DNA from: Taxillus chinensis
Taxonomy: Eukaryota > Streptophyta > Magnoliopsida > Santalales > Loranthaceae
DNA: 64,000 nucleotides
Assembly: GCA_023512835.1 (NCBI GenBank)
Contig: CM042084.1
Coordinates: 46,795,609 to 46,859,608 of the forward strand
Reading direction: 5' to 3'
The first letter of the stretch is position 1. Every line of letters starts with the position of its first letter. The notes below the pieces were generated by a model. It saw only the letters and a list, made by a program, of their open reading frames with translations, made no database searches and was not told the origin of the DNA. This document shows, in pieces, positions 27,001 through 36,379 of this stretch. The translations under genes were made by a program, and so were the position numbers.

Positions 27001-27513
27001 TGTTTGAATCTTTTGAAGAATACAAGTTTAGTGGCTTACCTCATCCTCCTGCGACTGGTCATTCATCCTCAGCTGTTCTTCAGAAACATCCGGCGGCTCC
27101 TCCGCGCGCAACCGAAGCTCCTCCAATCTCCTTGCCACGACATCCACACCCTCATCAGCACTGGACTCAGAGCTCTCCGCTCTCTCCTCCTTCGGACCGC
27201 CGCCTATACAATTGTCAACATTCCCATCTCTTCCAATCAGCTCATTTTCTGTCTCTTCTCGCCGCAACCCATCTCTATCGCCCGGGCTGGGGGAACCCAC
27301 TTCGGGTTTGGGGCTTATAGCGGAACAAGCCTCGTTGCTGCCTCCACTGCCACGCCTATTTCGATTCCTGGATTTGGAATTATGATGCTGTTGTCGCCGG
27401 TGTTGATTGACGAAGGATACCTGGGGTTCATTGTTGGTGGGTTTTGGAGCCCAGTGATCGCCCGTTTGGTGTTGGGGGTTTTGCCTCCCTCCTTGTTGCC
27501 TTCCTCTCCTCAT
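18019..27513 (-). CDS. RBR (RING1-IBR-RING2) E3 ubiquitin ligase, RNF14-like
   Basis: RBR ligases take ubiquitin from an E2 on RING1 and pass it through a catalytic cysteine in RING2. Seven exons join in frame with GT-AG borders: 27513-27040, 22033-21959, 21871-21355, 20417-20032, 19599-19373, 19022-18857 and 18147-18019, giving 657 residues. Exon 1 is a low-complexity, charged N-terminus. Exons 2-3 encode an RWD domain (starts [11 protein letters not shown]). RING1 begins at '[11 protein letters not shown]' (about residue 347) and continues '[11 protein letters not shown]'. The IBR contains '[12 protein letters not shown]'. RING2 reads 'CPSCKIAI...MGCNKMVC'; by family analogy Cys533 in MGCNKM is catalytic. 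The C-terminal '[15 protein letters not shown]' and '[10 protein letters not shown]' are typical of plant RNF14-like members. The start was set at the Met preceding RRGRQQ; an in-frame Met 11 codons upstream (27546) is possible. Intron 1 (about 5 kb) carries a copia element. The gene looks functional. Confidence 0.92.
18918..18973 (-). repeat. Three 15-bp tandem repeats inside RBR exon 6
   Basis: On the minus strand the coding sequence contains three consecutive 15-base units of the type ACCGTCAAGAAATGG, slightly diverged. They encode [15 protein letters not shown] between the RING2 domain and the C-terminal Cys-rich segment. Because the unit is a multiple of three the frame is kept. Confidence 0.85.
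22229..22776 (-). repeat. 3' LTR of the copia element
   Basis: About 548 bp, beginning TGTTGGAATAATAG and ending AACTTCCAACA on the plus strand. It aligns by eye with the right LTR at both ends and in the middle (for example TTGTAAATGAAAATGCA against TTGTAAACGAAAATGTA) but with many substitutions and indels. Confidence 0.8.
26162..26805 (-). repeat. 5' LTR of the copia element, with internal duplication
   Basis: About 644 bp. It is longer than the other LTR partly because a 109-bp segment starting TTGTAAACGAAAATG (26352) is repeated in tandem from 26461, with a few differences. It also contains CTAGGGTTAGGGTTT near 26293, similar to the plant telomere repeat. Confidence 0.78.
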
Positions 27514-28445
27514 GGTGGATTTGCAGGTGCGGGTATTGTTTAACACACAGAGCTACGTAGAACCAACGTGCATATATAGACGACGACAACACAGCAGCAA
27601 CAACAATAATAAAAAGAACAGGACGAAGAAGATGGCGGGCTAAGTAGGATCAACGGCGTGTCGGCGTGTGACGAATGAATGTATCACTACAAATTGTTTG
27701 GAATGAGATTGGTGGAAACTCTGAAATCGTTATACTGAGGGTTTTGGGAATTGGGAAGCGGCAGCAGCCAATACGATGAGGGTTTTTTTTTTGAAGTCAA
27801 CTTTTTTAACTAATAAAAACAATATATTTTTTATTTTAACTAATCATTATTTTAACACACTTTTAAATTTATTTCTACCGTTTAATTAAAATATTATTTT
27901 AATATATTTATTTGTTCTTTCTTTAAGGGTGGGGGAAACATAATGGCAAATATAATTATTGATTAAAAAAATAAAATTTATTTTTTTATTTAATATTATA
28001 TATAGATGATACTAAATGTTAATATGAATAATGTTAAATCGAAGAAGAGGTTGAAAATAAAATATTTTAAATATTTTTATTACGTTAAATTTTTACATTA
28101 AAAAAATATGTAGTTATTGAAGTGAGCATTATAGGTTTGGTTGGAAAAGCAAACTTTGAAGATATAAGGAAATTTAGGTGATAAATGCTTATTAATATGA
28201 GCCAAATCATCATTCATTTAATTATCAAAAGATATATTTTTGAAATAACCCACATCACTAATAGTTTGTTGAGATATTAAGAGCACCTACCTTAGTAGCA
28301 AGCTAAAATGATTATCTGTAATCATATTTAACTTGCTATAATATTATTTTAACTAATAATATTCAAATAGATATCATTTATTTATTTTTGCTTAATTATC
28401 ATTTTTCTCAATATACCCTTAGCTTATATTCTCCCAAATCTCTAA

Positions 28446-28760
28446 TCAAACTGTCATTTTCATCTCGCTTCTCTTCACCACCTTCGACGCCGCCATAGCA
28501 TTTGCTTTCTTCTTATTCTTTGTCCCATTGCCGTAGTACCAGTCGGTCGCTGCCGTTGCCAGACCCTTTTCAAAACTGGATCGATCGGTGGTCCTGCTAG
28601 TCTCCTTAGACAGGTTTCGATTCGGATACCAATTCAAGACTCCAACACCCAACATCACGCACTTGATTGCCAACGGGACTGAGGCCGAGATAGGTTTGAT
28701 TTCCGTGTTCTCTACCCTGACTTTCTCGAAGCACTACTCAATCGTGATAGGTCTCCATAG
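28446..28760 (+). pseudogene. Nucleotide pyrophosphatase/phosphodiesterase (ENPP-like) 5' fragment
   Basis: Plant NPP/ENPP-type enzymes are membrane-anchored phosphodiesterases of the alkaline phosphatase fold. This plus-strand frame first gives a hydrophobic anchor ('SLLFTTFDAAIAFAFFLFF'), then a TAG stop at 28534-28536, then 'LDRSVVLLVSLDRFRFGYQF', 'KTPTPNITHLIANGTEAE' and 'VFSTLTFSKHYSIVIGLH'. In active relatives this block reads SSDGFRFGYQ, where Asp binds metal, and FPTLTFPNHYSIVTG, where the first Thr is the nucleophile. The Thr remains; the DG motif is changed to DR. The reading frame then runs into unrelated sequence and stops near 28790, so most of the catalytic domain is absent. A dead 5' fragment. 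Confidence 0.82.
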
Positions 28761-28986
28761 AAAAGAGGGATTTCTGAGGATGTCAATATAATTTTGGTAG
28801 GTGATTATTGGATAGTGGGTACTTTCTTTCCGATGTTGTAGCAAAGATGAATGAAAGATTGGAGTCGGGAGAGCAACGGAGAAGGGGTGATGCAGGGAGG
28901 GAGGAGGAGGCTGGTGTGGAGGAATGAAGACACTAGGAAGGGAAGGGAATAAAAGAAAGAGTATTTTAAGTTCATAAAATAATTAG

Positions 28987-28994
28987 GTGATGTG
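28987..28994. repeat. 8-bp target site duplication (left)
   Basis: GTGATGTG directly left of the hAT-like element; identical to 29571-29578. Confidence 0.9.
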
Positions 28995-29570
28995 CAGTGA
29001 CGGATTTTAGAATTATAGCTATATACTATATATATTAATTAATAATATATATATATATATATTGAAAATTTTAGATGGATTTAATTCATTAATTTTTGAA
29101 TTTTTAAAAGTTAAAATGATATAAAATAAAAAAATATTATGTGTGCACATTAATACTAATATATATTTAATTTATAATTTTAAAAGTCTTAAAATCAGAT
29201 AACATCGTTCACAAACATAACATATCATGTATTAATAAATCATCTTAAATAAATAAATTAAAATTTAAAATTAAAAAATAAATGATAATATTGTTTAGTT
29301 TGATTTAATTTAAACCGCGATTTTGAAATCCCAAAATAAATCAAACCGATAATATTATTCGGTTTCAAACCCGATCAAACCGATTTTGTTTGGTTTTGAC
29401 GATTTGATAAATTAAATTAGTAGTTTCGGAAGGTCAGTTTAGTTCGGTTTTGGTGATTTATAATTTTATTCCTAACTTAGATGATTCTAATCATAGTTTT
29501 AGGTAACAAATGTAGATTATATGGTTTATATCTCGGTCCCCCCTAATCAAACTTTCTGAATCCGTCCCTG
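28995..29570. mobile_element. Non-autonomous hAT-like DNA transposon (576 bp)
   Basis: The element begins CAGTGACGGATTTTAGAA and ends TTCTGAATCCGTCCCTG, which reversed is CAGGGACGGATTCAGAA, so the ends are imperfect terminal inverted repeats. It is bordered by a perfect 8-bp direct repeat (GTGATGTG). An 8-bp duplication and CAGxG-type ends fit the hAT superfamily. The interior is AT-rich without a transposase reading frame, so it must have been moved by an enzyme made elsewhere. Removing it restores a continuous AATTAGGTGATGTGGCATAA. Confidence 0.88.
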
Positions 29571-29578
29571 GTGATGTG
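29571..29578. repeat. 8-bp target site duplication (right)
   Basis: GTGATGTG directly right of the element; identical to 28987-28994. Confidence 0.9.
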
Positions 29579-31468
29579 GCATAAAAATTATAAATTTAGG
29601 TATAATTAATTTATTATAGCAACATTTCACTCATATTTAATTATAGCTAATTAGCTAATGAAATAGGTATCTTTGGAGATGCTTTTGCTTAAACTATATG
29701 CATAAAATGTGCTCAAATCATGGTCAAACCCGGTACCTTTTTTCTTTTTGTACAATATGTTAAGTGCCCATCAATTTCTCGTTGGTACGAACCATGCACA
29801 TGTCAATTTTTTCCTGGCATGAATCGTATACTCCTCACATCCAACTTTGCTTTGTGTTTTGATTTGTCCCAGCTTTAATTTGTTTAGACGCTAAGCTAAA
29901 CGTGCAATGATTATTCAAAATATTAAAGTTAATTTTAAATTTTAAATTTTAAAAATAAATTTTGGTTGACATAAGGAAAAATATAGTTTAAAAAGAATAT
30001 TTTTTAAAATTAAAATTAATATAAATTATAAAAAAAAATGATGAATTTAAATAATTAAAATGTTATATATAACAGAATATTTTGAATATCCCGTTTTAGA
30101 GTAAAGTTAAGAAAATAACAACTCAAAGCATTCACATTACGTCCTTCAAACTCTAAAATTTAGAGAAAATTTTAAATTTTGGAAAAAAATATCCTACATC
30201 ATGTCCTTCAAACTCTAAAATTTAGAGAATAAAAATAGAGATTGGAGAGAAAATCTCCATATTTGAAGGATTACTATTCATCTTTCAAATATTTTTTTAA
30301 CATCTTGTTATATGTTCATTCTTAATTGGTTGTAATAAATAAATGAGATTAAAAAAATATTAAATACAAAATACAAAATTATAATTTATTATATAGAGAT
30401 AGAGATGGAGGACCTGATGCATGTAATTTTTTAAATATCTTTAAATTTTTATTGTACATCCATCAAAATAGGGATAGAAAAGATAAAACTGGTGATGCTC
30501 TCTATGTTTTCATAACTATATTTATTTATTACGTACTTATATTAATTTTAAAATTCACATTTTAGAAATAAAATTCAACCCCGATTTTATAGCATTCCTT
30601 TTCGTATCTATGCATATTCCAGCGGTCTTTGTTCTTTTGGTAGTACAGCGCCAGCTAGTAATATAGGTCTATGGAGGAGAGAGTTCATGAGTTAGTGGCT
30701 TAGTGCGATTCGAAATTGCAGCCGAAAAGAATAACAGACGTGGTGAAGGGATTTAATAAAAAGGAAATTGCATTTACTCCATATATATTTAATAAGGAAA
30801 AGTGGTGTCAGTGTATGATGAGATAAGGTTTAAATGTTTTTTTGATGAAAGTAATGTGACTTAGGTGTTAAATAATGTATTCCATATACTTATATAATTT
30901 TAGAATGTTTAATCTGTTCATATTCATACTAAAGTAATGATGTTATTCAAATAATGCATTTCTTCAGTATTTTTAGTTGTATATTGTGTTAGGCATGTGT
31001 GTATTTAAATAATGTATGTTACTTATATCTTATTATTGTCCATATTCACTCGTGTAATCTGATCCTTTTCTAGATTTTGGTGTACTGAGTTTTTTTTTTT
31101 AAATTCCTATACATATATTTGATAATAATGTGTTTATATTGTCTCATTGATATATTACATAAATATGTTTTTTCGTCTTACCCGTGACCAAATTTTAAGG
31201 TTACGTTTATATTATCAATTTCCTTCCGCCATTTAAAACACTATTCATGGGAGCTAAAAACAATTTGGTTGTGTTGTCCGGCCAGGTAATTTAAAATTAC
31301 ACATTCATGGATCAAATCAAATAATTTTATTGGTCGTTCATAGTGTTACCCGATTCGCTCAAATCAATCAATCTAACAAAATAATAATAATAATAGTGTA
31401 AAACATATAGAAGGTAATGGAAACACGTTATTATATAAATAATATAATCAAGCGCAATACTAACAGTA
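29579..31468. other. Intergenic DNA, possible decayed short transposon
   Basis: No gene was recognised. Near 30,130-30,500 the phrase TCCTTCAAACTCTAAAATTT occurs twice (about 30142 and 30203), and the segment ends in GGTGATGCTCT, which resembles ends seen in some plant MITEs; no target duplication could be found. Confidence 0.45.
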
Positions 31469-31550
31469 GTGGACGTGCCGGAGTGGTTATCGGGCATGAC
31501 TAGAAATCATGTGGGCTTTGCCCGCGCAGGTTCGAATCCTGCCGTCCACG
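31469..31550 (+). tRNA. tRNA-Ser (anticodon AGA)
   Basis: An 82-base type II tRNA. The acceptor stem pairs GTGGACG with CGTCCAC, followed by discriminator G. The anticodon stem CATGA/TCATG encloses the loop CTAGAAA, giving anticodon AGA (31502-31504) for UCU. A long variable arm (TGGGCTTTGCCCGC) marks a serine tRNA, and the T-loop GGTTCGAATCC is intact. No intron and no encoded CCA, as expected for a nuclear gene. A T6 run at 31552-31557 is a fitting RNA polymerase III terminator. Confidence 0.96.
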
Positions 31551-31551
31551 G

Positions 31552-31557
31552 TTTTTT
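31552..31557 (+). terminator. RNA polymerase III T-run terminator of tRNA-Ser
   Basis: Six T residues start two bases after the tRNA 3' end. Confidence 0.8.
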
Positions 31558-31620
31558 CGTATCATTACTTCAGTGGTCATTCATTTTTGACTCCCAAAAT
31601 CGTAGGAGACAAACGCAATT

Positions 31621-31622
<2 letters not shown>

Positions 31623-31661
<39 letters not shown>
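31623..31661. repeat. (CT)n microsatellite
   Basis: About 19 CT dinucleotides in a row, 70 bases downstream of tRNA-Ser. Confidence 0.95.
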
Positions 31662-31662
<1 letters not shown>

Positions 31663-31699
31663 AATCTTTATCAGAAGAAGAATTTGTTGGAAACTTTTG

Positions 31700-32658
31700 T
31701 TTTTATTTCCACTCCCATTTCTTTCTCGAGAACCCATTTACGCCCCTTTTCAGTGACAGCAATGGGTTTTGAGTGGTTCTAAGTGAATTTTCATAGGGGC
31801 CTCCAATGGTAAAAAAAAATAGCCTATCATGTAATAATAATAAGTAAGATGTTATAATTGTCTCACATAGTTAATGAAAGATTCAAAAATATTTTCTTTT
31901 ACAACAAATTGATGTTAAGATGTTTCCAATTTTAATATGAATTGACATCATTTAAATCAAACATTTTGAGTCTATTTTTGGCAAGCAGAGGGGATGTTTC
32001 ATTGATCTGATGTCACTTCTGTAGTGCTTTTATACTCATATTTGTGAGATTGAATATATATTGGAGCTTATGACTTTGAGTGGTTTATTTGTTGTACTCC
32101 AGTCTCCAGTCCGTTAGTGAATTTCTGCTGGAGTCTGGACCGTCCGTCTGCGGGTGAGGATGTAGGCATATTATATTGTGTGGTCGTGGAACAAGAGAGA
32201 GACGACAAATGTACAAGAGAAACACCATAAAACAACCATAAGTAGAATATTGTTTTTTTTCCTTTTTCGTTTTTTCTAAAATAACTCTCGCTCTATTTTT
32301 ATAAATTCGAACGTGGTGACCACCGCAAAAGAAGCAACCATAACCATACAAGAAATTCCTCAATCATTATCCATAATTGCTCCCCCCTAAAAAAAAAACT
32401 ATTTCAATCAAACTAGACACAAAAAAAACTGCCTCTCCACCATCACTATCGCAACCCAATCAACCAGGCATCCGCCGTAGGCCTAGGAGTCGTCTTTCTT
32501 TTATTAGGTAGGTCAGTTGAGTATTAGAGGGAACGTTGCTTTTTAATCTTGGCCGTCCATGTTTAAATAATGAGATCCACCGGCTATAATTACCGCTGCT
32601 CATTTTAACATGGTTGCCTTGCTTTTCTTTCTCTCTCTCTCTCCCTATACAGACCCCT

Positions 32659-32712
<54 letters not shown>

Positions 32713-35066
32713 CACTGTACATCCCAGCTGCACATTTTAAAAATAGCATTGAATCCTACTAACTCAGGTAACTAAATATACCTGCCACCCCACATAAAAT
32801 AAAAAGTAAAAACCTCTTGCAATGCCAGTAGGTTATCTTGCAAAAATTAAGGGTGGATGGTGTGTGGTAGGGGCGGGCTTTGTGGTGGTGAAACACCTTC
32901 ATCAACAATTATCCTAAAGATCGTTGTATGGTCAAAGACAGTTTTTTTTTAGCCGGTTAACCCTGGTCTATAATTTAGATTAAAAATAAGAGAAAACAAA
33001 AAGGTGAATCAGATCTTAATAGGAACCCCATTCTTCAGGCTATAATTCCACTTCCTTTTCTTCAAGAATCACAATTGGCTTTCTGATTTAATTTTTGAAC
33101 ATGACGATTACCATGATGTACTTCTAATATTGAACAACCGACAAGAATTTCAATATTTCTAAATCTATAAATTCTTTGCCATCCTAAGAGTGTTTAAGCA
33201 CATCATTACTAAACAGGCCACCTTAAACCCGCACACAGTGTATTCGCATGGATCAGTGAAGATTTAAAACATTGATTGATTCTGCAGTGTTAGCCTAAAA
33301 ATGAGCTGAGGATCTGAAGAGAAATATTCACCAGTATGGCTATCTTAACCTACAGGCTACAGCCAAACTCATGTACACATAAGCAAGGCTTCAAAATAGC
33401 ATATTGTTCCCCGACCTGACCTCGGCCCTCAGTGTTGATTTCATGCTCAACCAAAGAAATTCAACCAACCTTCAAAATTAATACATCTTATTACTATATA
33501 TTTGAGTTTATATGTATGCATTTGAAACAGAGATGCATTAGTATCACTAACTGACACTTGATGCTTTCTTTATATTCAATCTCAACAGGCCAGATGCCTT
33601 GCAAGAAACAAATCAAGTCGCCCTACGTTGTCTTCCGTTCATATGCAAACCTTGTGACTTTCTACAGTAAAAAAAGAATAGGCGTTATACACTAATACCT
33701 AAAGTCAATACTGCTTCAGTCCATACATACTACTGGGGAAAACTCCACATGGTAATACGCCAGTTCAATAAGGTGGAAAATTCTACACCCGGCTATTCTG
33801 TTTACAGGCCGCGGAAGTCCAGTCCCACCCAACTTAGAGAAAAGACCTATCAGAGGAAACGGTTCATCCGCAATCTCAGTCCACGCCGATTAAAACAGCT
33901 TTTGTTCGTGAATTGTTGAGCAATGAAAGCCAAGGCTCAAAGATGTATCACACACTCTCAAGAATCTCACATTCATCTTTCAGGTCCGTGGAATATAACA
34001 GAATCAATTATTTTCATAAATAAACTTGCCAATACGGGAGGCACGGGTTTTAAATTTTGATACTATAAATACAGCACTTATCTGTTAGGTAAACTCCAGC
34101 TATGAAATTAGTCATCGTCCACCAACCATGAAAGTTAAATCAGAAGAGAATATTTCAGTCAATCATGAATCTCTAGTAATATCTACATGTTATTTTCCAA
34201 ATATTAACTCACTAATGACTAATCTCGGAAGAACACAATAAATCCTACAATATTTTATTCTTAGTACTATCTAAGTGCGAGAGTTGTAAATCATGGATGT
34301 TATTTCTAAGGTGTTTGACATTGGTTAACAAAATGCAATGCATTAAGATGAAGTCTTTGCTGAGGTGTTGGGGGAGAAATTGACATGTCTGGACTAGAGG
34401 GATCTCTTTTTCTTTCCCCCGCATTTTTAGGCTTAACAACGTATGAAAAGAATGATGACACGTAATGGATCTAAAACTACTTTTCAGCATGTTGAGAGAA
34501 ACCATGGAAAAGCCGTTCAACCAGTAACAATGACACTCATTTACCTAAAAAAATTCAAATAAACATTAACCGAAAAAAAATTGTGGCAGCTACTATTTCA
34601 AAGAGTCAAGTATTGTTATCTTAATTAGTTCAGGCAACAACAAAGCAACTACAAATTTAACGAAAAACAAATAAATGCAATACAAATAAAATGAGACATT
34701 GACAAAATCGCGAAATCCATCCAATTAAGGTGCCCTTTGAGCACAGCTTAGCCTTCAAAGCTTTAGAGTCCAGAGTATCTGAGGAGTACCTACTGCTGGC
34801 GCAATGGTAGAATATACACGATCAACACAAAACAAGAAGGCCATCAAGAAACTGGAGCCAACGGCCTACTCATCCACTGCCAGACTAACAGCTATCCAAA
34901 AGAAAGACGCAGCTTCCTTTGACCCACAAGCATAAGAAGGAATAGGATTCCACAAATTAGCTAACCCAACTCCACAGATCATTTGTATAGTTTATGTTCC
35001 ATGTAGTTGAACAAGTTATTCATTTTCTTCCCTAAAAAGAGGTGAAGCAGCCCCTGTCCCCCTCAA
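31700..35066. other. Intergenic DNA and probable 3' UTR of ITPK
   Basis: No exon was recognised. A compound (TA)n(TG)n tract lies at about 32665-32712. The less AT-rich stretches at about 33,740-33,900 and 34,730-35,066 may belong to the 3' untranslated region of the ITPK gene, which ends at 35067 on the minus strand; no clear poly(A) signal was assigned. Confidence 0.45.
32665..32712. repeat. Compound (TA)n(TG)n microsatellite
   Basis: A run of TA dinucleotides passes directly into about eleven TG dinucleotides. Confidence 0.9.
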
Positions 35067-36098
35067 TCACTGTTGCAATTGCAAGTCATGCGTAGGCAAT
35101 TTCTCATTTGATCCATCTTGCTCGAAGTGCAAACAGGTATTTTTAGGTGGCTCTTTTGGGCGAGCAACATCCAAGAAAAAATCAGTCAAAATGGACTCAT
35201 ATGAAGGCATCTTAGCATATCCGGGGAAGTAGTTTATGTCGATTATAAGATACCTGTTCCCAATTCTTGTGTCCCTAATGACATCAAAGTTGAAGAGGTT
35301 CAATTTCATTGCCCGTCTCAACCCGCCAGCAATTTCCGTGATGAAACTCTGCGGAGGCATCTCAATTTCTTCCAAATTCATGGTCTCATAGTAATTCTCA
35401 TCATTCCTCTCGTGGGTCGTCAAATTCGAAACCTGAGAGAAGGAGAGCGACCCCTCCAGGCTAGCCAGCTTTTCCTCGGAGACATCGGGCAGAGACTTGC
35501 GCTTAACGCATTGCACGTACTCGCCGACCACATACACCTTGAATATGACCCCTCCGTGGTTGACGAATTCTTGCAGCACGATGGGTGGCCGGAGCTTGTT
35601 CATCCCCTCGCGGTTGAAAACCAGCGACATTTTGTGGGATTTGGCGCTCCCATCGGCCACGAGCGGCTTTGCGATCACCGGAAACTTGAGTCCCTCCCAC
35701 GCCTGCCGATCGAAGAGCGTCTCGGAGTCGTAAATCACAATCTGCTTGGGAATCCCAAACACCTCGCTCTGGTTGTTGATCTTCAGCTCCGAAACCACCT
35801 GCAGCATCGAAATCCGATTGTGCAGCCTCTCGATCGCCTCCGGTGGATCGATGACGCACGAATTAGGGTTCCGGGCCGCGAAATCCACAAGCTGACTCCT
35901 CCAGTCCTCGCCGTAAAGCTTGTGAAGAACGCAATCGAAGGGGCCCTGATCCACCAGCCGCTTCGCCGCATCGATCTGGACCAAATCAATGCCTCGGTCC
36001 CTGGCCCGATCCACCAGTGACGATTGAATGAAGCTTTGAATCTTCTTCGGCGCGAGCGCGTACCCGATTCGGAACCTGCGCGTGATAGGTTCTGCCAT
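35067..36098 (-). CDS. ITPK: Inositol-tetrakisphosphate 1-kinase (ITPK)
   Basis: ITPKs are ATP-grasp kinases that phosphorylate inositol phosphates on the route to phytate (InsP6) and, in plants, act near the InsP6/InsP7 step. One uninterrupted exon codes for 343 residues, within the usual plant range of about 320-350. The start chosen is [19 protein letters not shown]; an in-frame Met nine codons upstream is less likely because the conserved N-terminal strand begins here. Family signatures visible are '[12 protein letters not shown]', '[20 protein letters not shown]' (nucleotide and substrate binding), '[18 protein letters not shown]', '[10 protein letters not shown]' and '[19 protein letters not shown]', the last carrying metal-binding Asp and Asn. 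No lesion was seen. A 202-codon open frame on the opposite strand is a by-product of GC-rich coding sequence. Confidence 0.95.
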   Translation of the reverse strand: MAEPITRRFRIGYALAPKKIQSFIQSSLVDRARDRGIDLVQIDAAKRLVDQGPFDCVLHKLYGEDWRSQLVDFAARNPNSCVIDPPEAIERLHNRISMLQVVSELKINNQSEVFGIPKQIVIYDSETLFDRQAWEGLKFPVIAKPLVADGSAKSHKMSLVFNREGMNKLRPPIVLQEFVNHGGVIFKVYVVGEYVQCVKRKSLPDVSEEKLASLEGSLSFSQVSNLTTHERNDENYYETMNLEEIEMPPQSFITEIAGGLRRAMKLNLFNFDVIRDTRIGNRYLIIDINYFPGYAKMPSYESILTDFFLDVARPKEPPKNTCLHFEQDGSNEKLPTHDLQLQQ

Positions 36099-36147
36099 TA
36101 TCGAGACCCAATTCGCGATTTGCAACCCCTAGGATTCGAAAATCAAA

Positions 36148-36157
36148 ACCCTAATAA
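36148..36157 (-). promoter_or_regulatory. Telo-box motif in ITPK 5' region
   Basis: AAACCCTAA-type sequence about 50 bases upstream of the ITPK start codon, with a second AGGGTTAGG near 36342. Telo-boxes are common near transcription starts of plant growth-related genes. Assignment is by motif only. Confidence 0.4.
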
Positions 36158-36226
36158 ATCTCGTACTGCTGAATCCGAAAAATCAATCGATCGCTGATTT
36201 GGGACATTCCCAACCTCCCATGTATG

Positions 36227-36284
36227 TCTCTCTCTCTCTCTCTCGCGGAGCGCTGTGGAGACAAATAGACAGAGAAGTAAGGGG

Positions 36285-36317
<33 letters not shown>
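36227..36317. repeat. (TC)9 ... (GA)12 G9 inverted simple repeats upstream of ITPK
   Basis: Nine TC dinucleotides (36227-36244) are followed 40 bases later by twelve GA dinucleotides (36285-36308) and nine G (36309-36317). The two tracts are complementary, so a transcript or single strand could fold into a long hairpin. They lie 130-220 bases upstream of the start codon, in the probable leader or core promoter. Confidence 0.85.
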
Positions 36318-36379
36318 AGAGCGAGAGGCTCCGTTAACTAGGGTTAGGTTTCGAGCGACGGTGCTATAATCTAGATATT

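Noticed and set aside
26971..27543. Plus-strand open frame of 190 codons
   Set aside because: Antisense to exon 1 of the RBR gene, which joins in frame to a proper RWD domain.
35412..36020. Plus-strand open frame of 202 codons
   Set aside because: Antisense shadow of the ITPK gene; no independent family signature.
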